Part shown: piece after piece, positions 1 to 12,700 of the stretch
Position numbering within the stretch: position 1 is the stretch's first letter
How the letters are laid out: every line of letters begins with the position of its first letter
Assembly (NCBI GenBank): GCA_921293015.1
Contig: OV121088.1
Coordinates: 15,909,645-15,973,644, forward strand
From: Phorcus lineatus
Taxonomy: Eukaryota > Mollusca > Gastropoda > Trochida > Trochidae
Direction: 5' to 3'
Length of the DNA: 64,000 nt
Translations under genes and position numbers: made by a program
The notes under the pieces: generated by a model
Seen by the model: only the letters and a program-made list of their open reading frames with translations
The model's database searches: none
Told to the model about the DNA's origin: nothing

Positions 1-1356
1 GGGTTGTCCGTGATTGGTAAATAACATTAAAATGTAATTCCGCCCCAATTCATTAACCATTACGTATTCTGAAGAAATGTTTATTTGCCGTGTTTTAATC
101 ATTAGATAACTAGAGTAAACTATGATTATGAAACGCTAGTAATGATTATGATGGGCATTACATAATTCGTTGTTAGTGTGATGATATGGAAGGGGATGTG
201 TGCCAAAAATGAAATCATGTAAACTCGTAATTCGCAAGTTGTAACATGTTGTTCTCAACCATGCACTTCTCGAAAAGACAAGTCCAAGTCTGCAAACCTA
301 ACATTTCATTCCTGTAAAACTCAACTTTCTGTTCTCAACTTTACAAAGTTTAAATGTAATTTTAGAAATGTTAAAGTCGAAACTCATTTTTGTATTTCAA
401 ATACGAGGGATATACACATTTAGCAATGCTACAAATTACGTTTTACAATTGGTGAATGAAAAATGAAGAGTTGTAAAATCACCCTTTGGAAACAGACTTT
501 TGCATCTGGAGTTTTACATGAGTTGCATGGTTATGATTGCAATGTTCCGAAATACATCTGTACACGATTTCGCATTGACCATATTTGGAAGTTTAACGAA
601 GTCTGCCGATGATTTCCGAAGATGATCGGTATTTGACAACAACGAGACCTCCCTGATCCAAGCTCCATGCAACGCTGTGCAAGCTTTCCGGATAGTGTTG
701 AGTTGAGTCCACCTCAATGCGCGGAGCTTGGGCATGCCGTCACCTTTTGTAAAAGTTCTCAGTAACTCGCGTACGGTGTTTTTGGACCCTCAAGGCAAAT
801 AGCAACAATTGTTATAGAACAAATATCATTTGCAATTAATTCTTATCTGACCATTATCCCCAAAAAAATTTCGTGAATACGTCATTCTCTAAAATATACC
901 CGTGTTTATTGTAAGAAAATTTCCGAACTCTTTTCGAGCCCCTCAGATGTTGTGACGTAGTCAACGCATATTAACTTTTCGAGGGCCGATTTCAATAGTT
1001 CAAAATACTTAATCAATTTCGTAGCATAACAAATTTTTACAAAACTGAAAAGTATCATTTTTTCAAAGTACATGTTTATTGTTTAGTAATTGGTATAACA
1101 ATGGAATATGAGCGTTTCCGACGCATTTGGAAAAGCATGATTACTTTGTAGACAATCTTTCAACACCATACTTTTGTGTCGTCTTGGCAATCAATTTTAA
1201 ATGATTATTATTTTATGACATCACCTAATTATGATTTATCACTAGGAGAATAATGGTTTACATTAATTAACTGATGTGAAGTTTGATTTTATGCATGTAC
1301 TCCTCAAGCCGCACTTGCGGTTGATGAACACAGTTGGTAAGATTTGTAATTATACA

Positions 1357-1620
1357 CAGGCCCGTAGCACCAATTTCGAGAGTGGGGGGGGGGGGGGGGG
1401 GGGGGGGGGGCTGAAATTAGGGATTTAAATTGCTATGTTTATTTAAGAAAAACTCCCGCTTACAACGTCGTAGAGACCAAATACAGGCAGTTAATGTTCA
1501 CGTCACTCACTAAGTCATTAGTGCCTTTTGTCAGATGGCGCATGAAACTTATGATATTCTATTTTTCACACAAACATTGAAATAAAGAGCAAAAAAGTTT
1601 TTTTTTACCCTACGGGCCTG
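1357..1620. mobile_element. Possible small nested element with CAGGCCCGTAG ends
   Basis: An 11-bp inverted repeat, CAGGCCCGTAG at 1357-1367 and CTACGGGCCTG at 1610-1620, bounds a 264-bp segment inside the foldback element's spacer. The ends resemble hAT-type termini, but no convincing 8-bp target duplication is seen. The segment includes the 27-G tract. Confidence 0.35.
1384..1410 (+). repeat. Homopolymer run of 27 G
   Basis: Uninterrupted poly-G inside the spacer of the foldback element. Its true length is uncertain because such runs are hard to sequence and assemble. Confidence 0.9.
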
Positions 1621-2631
1621 AAACACACTGGATAAAATTCAAGATATACACTACGTGAATCGATAATTAACTATCAATTACGATACAATAGTCGTGTTTT
1701 TGTTGCTGTGCCACTTGTCTTGATGCGAGAAATCTAAGTTGTACACCCCTAAGTTATACGTATGGAAATGTATAATCTTGTATTTCAAATAATTGTTAGA
1801 ATTTTAACATCTTGATGATAACAAAGGTATTTTGATTTAAATTGTATCTGATATCTGAATTTGCAAGAGCTTTTCGACTTAAAAATGGGCAAAATAGCCT
1901 ATGTATCGAACAATGACCTGATGTTCTCTGGCGGCCTGCCAGACCAGGCAAAAATTGATAGACCGTTCGCTTATAAGAAGACCCTATAATAACTGTTGAT
2001 CGGGCGGAGAGTTAAAAATAACATGTCACATGAAATGTCAGTCATTTGATTTTGACATGTTCTTCAATTAAATTTGTTCAAACTGTTAAAAAAACGTCTG
2101 GTTTAGAACGTTCATAGCTTTAAAACATGACTTTAAACGGTATTAAATAAATGTTTCTTTTAACGAAATAATATTCATTGGTTAAACGACCGAATGAAAG
2201 ACTAACAAAAGAAAAAAATATTCTTTTCAATGATTTTGGAACTTTTCCCTTACTTTACGTTGCGTAGTTATTTTTATAACCATTAATTTGAAAGAATAAC
2301 ATGCCCGTGTTTTAAGGGTAACGTGGGTGTACAATATAGATATATTTTTTCTACCGCTATTTGTCTTTCCGAGACAAGTATGCCGTTGTTTCATTATTCT
2401 AAATCCAGTCTCGTAATTTGGTGAGTTTTTTTAAACCCAACCTAAATATCTAAAACGATATTTTTTTATAGTGAATCATCTCGATGCAGTAAGTTGTGCA
2501 GAGATTTAGTGTCCAGTAAAGTCTAACCCAGAATTAAAGTTCATCATATTCTTTCGTGAGATAAACCTCGTGTTACCCTTACGAAAACAGTAGAAACAAA
2601 TATTATCTAGATCAATAATTGACTAAGAACT

Positions 2632-2874
2632 TTGACAAAAGGTGAAGGTCGCATGCCCAAGCTCCGCGCATTGTGGCGGACTCAGCTCAACACTATCCGG
2701 AAAGCTTGCACAGCGTTGCATGGAGCTTGGATCAGGGAGGTCTCGTTGTTGTCAAATACCGATCATCTTCGGAAATCATCGGCAGACTTCGTTAAACTTC
2801 CAAATATGGTCAATGCGAAATCGTGTACAGATGTATTTCGGAACATTGCAATCATAACCATGCAACTCATGTAA
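2632..2874 (+). CDS. Small open frame inside the foldback arm (doubtful gene)
   Basis: An 80-codon frame in the right arm of the foldback element. Its near-identical partner (73 codons) lies on the minus strand at 514-735 in the left arm. From the MPKLRAL start onward the two products differ at only about two residues, but this follows automatically from the inverted repeat and does not prove coding. There is no signal peptide, membrane segment or known motif. I list it because it is the only frame repeated in both arms; it may be a captured exon fragment or chance. Confidence 0.15.
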   Translation: MTKGEGRMPKLRALWRTQLNTIRKACTALHGAWIREVSLLSNTDHLRKSSADFVKLPNMVNAKSCTDVFRNIAIITMQLM

Positions 2875-3202
2875 AACTCCAGATGCAAAAGTCTGTTTCC
2901 AAAGGGTGATTTTACAACTCTTCATTTTTCATTCACCAATTGTAAAACGTAATTTGTAGCATTGCTAAATGTGTATATCCCTCGTATTTGAAATACAAAA
3001 ATGAATATCGACTTAACATTTCTAGAATTACATTTGAACTTTGTAAAGTTGAGAACAGAAAGTTGAGTTTTACAGGAATGAAATGTTAGGTTTGCAGACT
3101 TGGACTTGTCTTTTCGAGAAGTGCATGGTTGAGAACAACATGTTACAACTTGCGAATTACGAGTTTACATGATTTCATTTTTGGCACACATCCCCTTCCA
3201 TA

Positions 3203-3750
3203 TGATGAACACTGTTCTTCGTTATTACTTTTAATGTAATGATTATGTTCATGCATGTGAATTTCATATTAAATATGACTGTGCTTCTGTTATTGTTTGT
3301 AAAATATTCCTACAGTTGCAATCAAAAGTTTGATCACCGTTTTCAAATACAAATTTTATATCATGTAATGCTTACGTTTATGATTTTCCATTGTAGCCTA
3401 TTTCTAAATGGTGAAAGAAAACATCAAACGAGTTTCATGAAACCCTTTAAATGTATATTACAAATATGACAGTCAAATATTGAAAAGAAAAGAAGTCATA
3501 TTTTATGGATGAACGATAGATAAATAATGTCAAAGTAAGGTCATTAAGTACATAAATAGTTCTGTTATTACACGTCTAAACCATGCACGTCCAGAGGTAC
3601 TTTCTTTTGAAGACAACTGTAGTTGAACAAATTTCTGCTTGCTTCTGTAGATGCATCGACGAAAACTAAACCCTTTGACTACCATACATATACAATATAT
3701 CTTGAACTAAAACTGTCAAACTGTCTCTAGTCTTCATCACGCTGAATAAA
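3203..3750 (+). promoter_or_regulatory. Upstream region of paralogue A, no defined elements
   Basis: The 548 bases between the foldback element and the paralogue A start codon. The promoter is expected here by position only. I see no clear TATA box or other defined motif, and short open frames such as that at 3239-3469 have no recognisable features. Confidence 0.3.
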
Positions 3751-6700
3751 ATGTATTTTCTCACGATTTTATTTTTCATTCATTTCGTCAAATCAGGAAT
3801 ATCAAAGCCTCAAAAACAGCACACTCAGCCTTACTCCCACAGTAAGTAAACATTGCTGACAATGTCCTTTAGAACTGGCTTGAATCCGATTGCAGCGCAT
3901 CATCGACTCCTTAGAGGTGGGGTGATTTGGGGTTTAACCCCGTTTTTAAGAGTGTTTCACTTATATCACGGCTGCTAGTTCCATTGCAAGGAGAAGGTCT
4001 GCAACAACATTCTGGCTATGCTTTGCGGTGAAATCTGCGAGCAGCGGCTTGAACTAGTTTAATATTGAGAATTACTGCGTTGAAATTAAGCGTAGCATTA
4101 CACCCAAACTTTACTGCTCTTCGAACAGTTCTCTACTGCAAAGTTGCTGACGAAGACAAATCTGCGTTGGACTGTCGATTCTTCTTGATTCCACATAGCT
4201 TGCACGTTTCAGTGGGTTGTGTCAGGGGGTCGCCCTCGGGGGTCACCATGGGGGTCGATTTTTAAAAAAAGCCCTAGTGGTTGGGTTGGGACTGGAGGGT
4301 GACTGGATCCGCCAATGCCTTTCCAGTCGATTAAAAGACAATTGAATGACTGAAAACGGCAGAAGAAAAGGACAACTTCATGGACTTGTTGAGTGGACTA
4401 CACAAACATAACAGGATAAAATAATGGAATGACTTAAAGACTCTGAAATACCTACATGTGGGGTGTAAGTAAGAGAGTTGCCTAACATTTCTCACAATTA
4501 TAATTTGTTCTTTTTTCGGGGTCAGCATGATATGATTTCAACACGAATACATAATTCGGCGACATGGAAATGTTAACGTTTGATTTACAACATGAAATTG
4601 AAAGAATAATTTCTATCCCGCGCTATGGATAAAATAGAAGTTTCAATCACTGGCTAAATTGAGCTGTCAGATTAGCATCAAACACAACCAAATCTGTCGT
4701 TGAATCATTCCTGATGCCACCCTACACCATGACACTTCCTCCACCAAAGGGAACGACCTCCTGTATGCAGCAAGGTGCCGTTCTCTCCCCTCTACGACGG
4801 TAGACTCGAACCCGACCATCTGCTCTGAATAACTGAAATCGGCTTTCGTCGGTAAACAGTATTCTTTGCCAATTTCTGTTCTGCCAGCGCTGTACCCTGC
4901 GTGCCCACTGAAGTCGTTCACGTCGATGACGAGGAGTCAGAGTCATCCCACGGAATGGTCGATACGGACGAAGACCATAATGTCGTAATCGTCTGGTCAC
5001 TGTTCTTCGGCTGATGACGTAGTTCAAAGCTGTTGCTGCCGTTGACGTCACAGTGACGAAACGATTACGCAAATGGATCAAACACATATAGCGATCTTCG
5101 TTCTCAGTTGTTATTCGTGGTCTACCGCTCCTAGGCCTGTCTTCAGTACGGCCTGTCTGCCTATGTCTTGTCTGGAGCCTGGTAATTGTTGCACGAGTGC
5201 AACCGAAGATCCTTGCAAGATGTTGATGAGTGGCTCCAAGCTGGAGCATGCCAATAGCTCTTTCACGCTCTTCTTTAGATAATCTCGGCATGTCATTTGT
5301 AGCAGTCGTGTTCCTTATGGTTAAAGGGATGCTGACGACAGGTTTTTATACCCTTTAGCATTAAGAACTTGAATTGCACGTGCATTTCACTTTTTACCAA
5401 AAAAAAACTAATTTTGCCGTTATCAATGCAGTTTCGTCGGATTTGAGATTAGAATATCATTTCCTGTGTTTGTGCGATACATTTAGGGTACTTAGAAACA
5501 TAATTTTGATTAAAAACTTCAATATTTTGCGAAAAGAATTTTGGTATAGTTTCTTTTGCCCGTGAGTTTATTAAATAATAGTGAGTCATGAATTTTAAGA
5601 TAAAAAGTAGAAAATCATGTCTTCCTTATGTATATCACTTATAAATGCCCTTCAAAGATTTCATTTGTGCTGTCAATTGTAGACCTGACATAAAAAATGT
5701 TCATGAACTTTGCTGTCTGCAACTGAATGACTATCGCTGTAAAGATGAGTCACACGATGTAATACAGAGATAATCATGGTACCACCAAAAGCCTAGAGTA
5801 ACATACAAGGCGTTTCAATTAGCAGGTGGCTCTATGGGAGACATCTCATGTTCCAATGCCTGTTGTTCTTGTTGCTAACGAGAGTAATGGTTTGACTCTT
5901 GTGGATGGGAAGCTAGAGCCATTGTGGTTCCGAGAGATTTGATCGACATCAAGGCCCCGCAACGTGACAGCTTTGATGATGATGATGGTGGTTGTTATGG
6001 TGTGTAGTGTATGGTGATGTTGTTGATGATGACGCTCTCTCTAATACTATAATTTTGATAAATTGGTGATGTCCAAAAAGCAGCTGAATCAAACAATCAT
6101 ATGGAGATTGATAATGAATATTTTGCAATATTGTACTCCTATACTACATGATTGTGATGTGTGTAATGAAGGAATTAGTGTGGAATCTTTCTTCTTTGTA
6201 CCCTTGTAATCTATCCCTTTTAATCCCCAATAATTTAGAAGTAACACAACACACTCGAAATACAAAATTATGAGTTTTTTCCAAGACTGAGTTGGTGTAT
6301 TTCTATAATAGTAGATTAACGTTAGGTCCCTAAGTTTGCTTTTTGATACTTAATTTTTTTATGTTACAAGTACACATAAGTACACAAAAGAATTATTATT
6401 ACTCATAATTCTACTCTAAGTGTATATATTGTAAAAAAAGAGATACATTAACTGTAGAGAAAATAGAAATGGTACAGATCGAAGTCATAAATGATGAGCT
6501 ATTGCAAATATGGGGTGCATGGGGACTCCTACTGGCCGTTGGACTTAACGTTTTGCTTATCAAAACTTTTTGGAAAATTAGATTTTCTGTTGCAGATTCT
6601 ATTCATTCAAGCTTTTCAATTTCATTTACATTATACTAGTAACAAACTGTTTTTGGACGGTTTCTTTTTGATGGTTGGATGGAATAGGCAGTTTACAAGA

Positions 6701-9700
6701 GTTAACCTTTTCAACAGTATTTAGTGAAAACTTTCCTGCTTATCATATTTATTTACTGAATTTACGACTCTTGCTTTATGCATTACAACAGGAACGTGCC
6801 TTTTAACAGCGACTTTGTTCTTGTCACGACATCATTGTTTGGTCTTTGTATCGATATTCTCGCAATGCCTTTTGACACATTTCTGCAGCTTGAAAAGCAG
6901 TAGTATTGACATAACAAAAGAGACATAGTTGTTAAATTTTTAGGTGTGTCAAAAATGCGTAGCTAAACCAAACATCAGGTGTGACGGTTGATAGACCTCA
7001 ATTGAACATAGGACATCGAAGCAACAAGCGTGATATAGACAGACAGATATTACTGGCCCATAATGCATTCATATGCTGATTAGAATTGCATGAGCTTTAT
7101 GAAAAAACAACAGAATTTCTTATTTTCTGGCTTGATATAAAAGTAGCCATATATTTTCGATAACATTTATACTTGTTGATGGCATACGATTCACATTAAT
7201 GCATCGCAATAATGGGAGATTCAAATATTAATCAAGAAATACATTCCTTATATCTATATAGGTTAAACAGAAGGGAACAACGTGTTTTTTTAAAATTTTA
7301 TTTTTTATATTTGTTGTAAATCAATTGTTACAAAGTATAAGTAATCAGACCCCTAACCGAAAAACCGTCATCGTCAATTACTCCCCATCTTCAAACGTGA
7401 AAATAACACCATAAAACGGCATCAATATAAGATTTTACGAAGCTTCATAAATTTCTAACCCGTCATCTTCTTATCAAAACTGGTATATTGCTTAACAGAA
7501 TCATTTTTACCATTGGACAATGTATTTATCTAACATTTTATGATAACATTACACGACGCTGCAAAAAAATCCGATTGAAGGACTCGACTTGAACGAGCTT
7601 GCCGTGCACATATCATGTTCATGTTGGCGACCTCGTTATTCATCATGTTCATGCTCCGCATGCCTTTCTCGTGCTTGTACATTTTTTGCAAGCCATTCCT
7701 GTGCTTGTATATTTCATCGTCGTCCAGGTTCTTCATGCTCTTCCCATGCCTGTAGATTTCATCATGCTCAACGTTCCGCATGCCCTTCCCGTGCTTGTAA
7801 ATTTTGGCATGTCCACCCGTACTTGTCCATTTCATCGTGGTCTATCCTCACTCTTCCCGTGCTTGTACTTCGTGCCCCACGTTTTCTTCTCATGCTCCTC
7901 CCGTACTTGTACTTCGTGCTCTAGGTTTTCTTCCCGTGCTCCTCCCGTGCTCCATGTTCGAATAGTTTGTTTGTGTATTATGCAAGGTTTTCAATATTTT
8001 CTGATAACAGTTGCGTGTAGTGCACGATTTTCCCACGATTTTTGGTATGTGTCGAATTTATCAGGTTGTACGTGTATGAAACTACTACGTCAAGCTCTAG
8101 ACTTAAATTTTGAGTAACCAAGGCTGAGGCCATTTCAATGGCTGACAGTTTGAGGTGTCAAAAACATCATACAATAAATATTTTAAGGAATAATTAAACA
8201 CATATAATAATCTTAACAATGACTTATCAAAAGGTATTACAGTATCAGACCATATCATAATAAGGCCTTTTTATGATAAGATGAACATGTTCATTACATG
8301 CATTCAGCGTTTATCAGCGTAAAACAGGCCAAATACGTTCGTTTTAATGTTCTGGGCGCGGCCGTGAAATAAGCAAGCTGTTGTGTGGTTGGTTTTGGTC
8401 AGAATTTCTACATTCAACCAGTCTGCCGAACATGCTGTTAAGAGGATTTGTATGTTTTTTTCTTGTTTGCTTGTCAAAGGCATTCTTATTTCATAGACGT
8501 AAGTAATTATTCTCATTTTCATACATCACTATTTTTGTTGTTTTTTATAATCATTTTGTAATAACAGTTTTTTTTCATTTTTACTTTTGGATATAGGAAA
8601 GAAGGTTTCTGTTTTCGGCAATGTCACATGTAGGTTTTTGAGAGGCATTTGCCAATAAGTTTTATGTTGTTAAATACATGATGTGTTCGTTGATTCAATC
8701 CAGGTTTTAGTACATTTATAAGCGACATTGATCAAATGAATTTTAATTGATGACAAGTGATAATTGATGTAAAAATAGCAGATTGTTGCCTATTGTGAAT
8801 GCACTTGAAATGTATGATTTTAGGGTAAGTGATGTTTCAACTTTTTCGACATTATTGATATTTTATACTTGTTTATGGTTGAATCTGTCGATTCTGTGTA
8901 TGCTTATGTTCATTTTTAATTGCTTTTTTTGAAAGTTTTATTTGATATTTTTCTACAGCTACGTATTGGAATGGACTGAAAGGTATGACGTTTCTTGTCT
9001 ATGACAAAAAATGCTATTTTACTAGAAATTAAATTAAATGATCATTATTAGTGTTTTTTACACTAAATTATCAACACATTTGACAATATTACTGAGTTGA
9101 TATTCTACGGAAAAGCCAGCAATTTACATTCAACGCAAGATGATGCTTTATAACCGCATAATCAAAATGAAAATGATATTTTATTGATGAAGCTGTATGA
9201 AAACTTATCATATGTTTCCATTATTTCCTTTTCATTGTCCTTTTTAAGTTGTTTTATTGTTAAAGTGACGTGGGATGTGAACATTTTGAGTTCTCGCTCC
9301 TTTGCGGTTCTTCCGAGGACAGAGAGCGAGGCTAAAAATGCTGGATTTACTAAAATTTCCGACTGTGGGGGTAAGAAACTATAACTTGGTAACTTATAAT
9401 TCCATGTATATAGCTGCATTCAAAACGTTTTTCATCAATGTTCGAGACCTATACATGTATACTTTTTTTCATCCCACTGCTAGTGCATAAAATAAACATT
9501 ATAAAAAAATATTTTGTTGAAACATCGTCCTGAAAATACAACATCATTGCTGACCATTTCTGTTAGTATAAAATATTGCATTGTTGCACAGTATCACTAA
9601 AAATAATAACACTGAATATATTTTAGTAGATCCTGAACATTTCAGCCAAATCAAATTATTTGCGACAATAATTTCAGCATCTACACCTTTTGCTGGCAAA

Positions 9701-12700
9701 CGTTACGTGAAGGACGGAGACACCGCGGTTGTACTTTTGTATGATTCCAATGGTTATATTGCTGGCATACAAGCCGGGGTAAGCTTTATCTTGCATCATA
9801 TATCATCGTATAATATTTTCTACCTATTTTGTTTGAAATTATATTTCACGTTAGAATAATTCGATCTGCTGCAAAATAAATTTCTTTATTTGATTTATTT
9901 CAATTTATACGTATACTGTAAAATCATCGGAAGATATCTTTCGAAGGGTCTTCTAACATTTAGACGATTCATTGATGTTCAAATGTTTTATGACATGAGA
10001 GATGTTATAACATTCGGTTACACGATTGTACATATTTATATTTTGGTTATAGATGCTTTAAAGTGATATTTCCCGCTTAGTTTCCAAAGACGCAACCTAA
10101 CGGGTACCCACAAGCACCTCTGAAGAATCATCCGTTTGTTCTGTATAGGGACAAGCAATATGTTACAGCCTATTTCATTAACCCAAGTAACGTATCTTTG
10201 TTTTCTCACTTTAAACGCACTAGTGCACACCAATATTTCGTTAAAGATCGACTGAAATGACCCATGGCAACTTTAGTGATTCATAAAATACGTATTCTAA
10301 TTTGCCAGTGACATGAGTTTAAATTTTCGAAATCGGCCTATAAACAACTTTAATACGGCTTTTTCCAATCACCAGCTAATTAGCACAGGTGAACAGAACT
10401 GAACTGGCCCGTGGTCACTTAGGCGTGTCCAGCCGCGTGTCCTGCCGCGTGACGTGCTAGTCGGCGGAAGTATAACCTCCTTAATGAAAAAACAACAGGA
10501 AATCTCACATTCCAAACAACTGTTTAAACATATCTAAAGTCATCCAAGCAACTCAAACCTCCGGTGAATTGATGTTAAATATATCTTTAATTATTTGTAT
10601 TGTTCCAAGCGAAAGATGGTGGTTAAATGTGATGCTATGCGCACTATCCCATGGCATGTAACATCAATTACGACGTCTGCCAAATGTTGTCACAACAATC
10701 AGACTGGTTTAAATAGTCTTATTTTTTATGACACACAGGTGGCCGTTATATAATCCTATCGCATTCGATTTCAATTCTTGATTTAATGGTCTCTAATTAT
10801 ACCTTTTGAATTTTAACGCCTTGGACCAACCAAGCGGAATACTAGTATATGTCCTGTCATAATGGCGTAATCTTGGCATTCGACTGCTACTTAGTTTATT
10901 GTCACGGCGTCCAGTCATTTTGAACCAATGAACTTGTAGAATATATATTCAACCAATAAATTAAGAGAAGGAGATTTGACTCATGCACTTCTACGGACAA
11001 TGACACACATTTAATAAAGTACATCGTGAATAACGGGTACCAACATTACATAGGATGTTTCTAACGCTTGCGCCAGGTATGTCATTGATTGTTAAATTCA
11101 AAGACAGAGATATTGCAACACGGTGTGAGATGTTATACTAGCTGACAATATAATATACGTTAGTTAAATACAAACGAATCATCCATTAAATACTAAGTTG
11201 TCATAAAGTGAAGTGAAACAAAAAAAATTTTCTACAGTAAACATTAATAAAGTTTTTACATTCTCTCCCGTTTATTACAAAAACCTTCATTTTTGTCGAG
11301 ACAATTTAGAACTTCATATCGATAATAAATGTTGTAACACTACGTAATATTGCATAGTATTGGATCTCTCACCGACCAAGTTCTTAACCTTTTTTATAGA
11401 AACCCACCCAAGAAAACCGCGTGCAAGGATTGTCACAGTCCAATCAAAATGGATTTGACGACTAAGAGGGAAAGTTGATATCATGAAGCAGTTACATATC
11501 GTATTTTGGAATTCTTTCGGTCATGCTATTGCCTCTATTTTGCTGTTGAATTAGCTTAAAAATACAGAGAAAATCAAAGGGCTGGACTTTCAGCTGACAA
11601 CTAGCACGTCACACACTGGGCGTGGCTTCGAGTCATGCTTCGGTGATTTTGTGTAAGCGTTCGCCAGGCTCACTAGGCGGTTATCCAAAACAGGGGTATA
11701 AAAGGTCTCCTAGTAGTCGAATTAAAGCGTATTTTTTCTCATTTTTTGGCTCTATTGATTCTTAAAGGTGAAGCGACTACAGATAATAATTTGTAATAAT
11801 CACAATTATGCGTTACGTTTCCTCTTTAACACAACGTATACACAGATACTGCATATCTCTCGATATTATTCTAGATCCTCACTCAAGTAATCTACCTCGT
11901 AAGTTATTTAACAAATATTTACGTATTCAGGTAGTAAAGTTGATGTTTAAAGACCGGAAGTATTTAATGTTACGTTACAATAAATCCGCATGAACTACGA
12001 TATCGGAAATATTAAGATTTTGCTCATAACCAAAAAAGCGGAAACGGCACCCGCTTTGATCAATCTAATAGCAATGCTAATGCTGTTTTATTAAATCGGT
12101 TTATTTACAACATTGCTTTCATAAAACATAATTCATTCTTTGTTCTCAGTTCAGATTTTAGGTAAATTCAACAGCTGCACTTAATGATAGTTCAGCCGCT
12201 TTCAACTGTCTATAATTTATCCGTTTTGTGCATAGCTAACCTTAAATTTTTTTATATGCCCAAGCCGACAGCGGCTGTCTAAATTTTTTCATTGTTGATT
12301 GTAGGTCAATTGTAAAGAATTTTAAGTATTTCATTGCATCGATAGTAAGCTTAAGTGAATGCATATAAGTCCTCTTAAACCTTAAAATAGCCAATTTAAA
12401 CCGTAAAAGCGTGCACCAGGCCTATGAAACAAGCCAACCTGGATTCATAGCAACCATAGGGCGTCTGTTCGTATGACGGTCGGCGACACCCGTAAATGTT
12501 TCACATTTAAGACGTGCCTCCGAAACTACATAACTGCTTAAATTTGATGGGGAGATACCTTGCACTTGGGGGATAAAAGTTTGTTATACTGATAAAGACC
12601 CCTACCTCCCATCTACCCAAAGACTGACGAGCTACAGAGTCAATACCTTTTTAGATTTAGTTGAATAGACAACAGCTTATTACAAATACAAGGATCCTAA

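Larger units (their letters stand above)
185..3202. mobile_element. Foldback DNA element with ~580-bp terminal inverted repeats
   Basis: Positions 185 to about 768 are the reverse complement of about 2619 to 3202, with only scattered differences. The outer ends read TATGGAAGGGGATGTGTGCC and its complement. The 6-bp sequence TGATGA flanks both sides (179-184 and 3203-3208) and looks like a target-site duplication. The 1.85-kb middle has no recognisable transposase, so this appears to be non-autonomous. Each arm holds the same outward-pointing 73-80 codon open frame. The family is not assigned. Confidence 0.8.
10217..12419. mobile_element. Interrupted copy of element family E
   Basis: The left end (GCACTAGTGCACACC, from 10217) and the right part (about 11823-12419) together match the uninterrupted copy at 22352-22952. 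About 1.6 kb of unrelated DNA splits them. Ends are inverted (GCACTAGTGCAC). It lies in intron 5 of paralogue A, whereas the other copy lies in intron 2 of paralogue B, so the two insertions are independent of the gene duplication. Confidence 0.7.

Noticed and set aside
4667..4921. 84-codon minus-strand frame in the Tc1 remnant
   Set aside because: Out-of-frame shadow of the transposase pseudogene. Its tail overlaps the pseudogene's sequence after the TAG but in a different frame.
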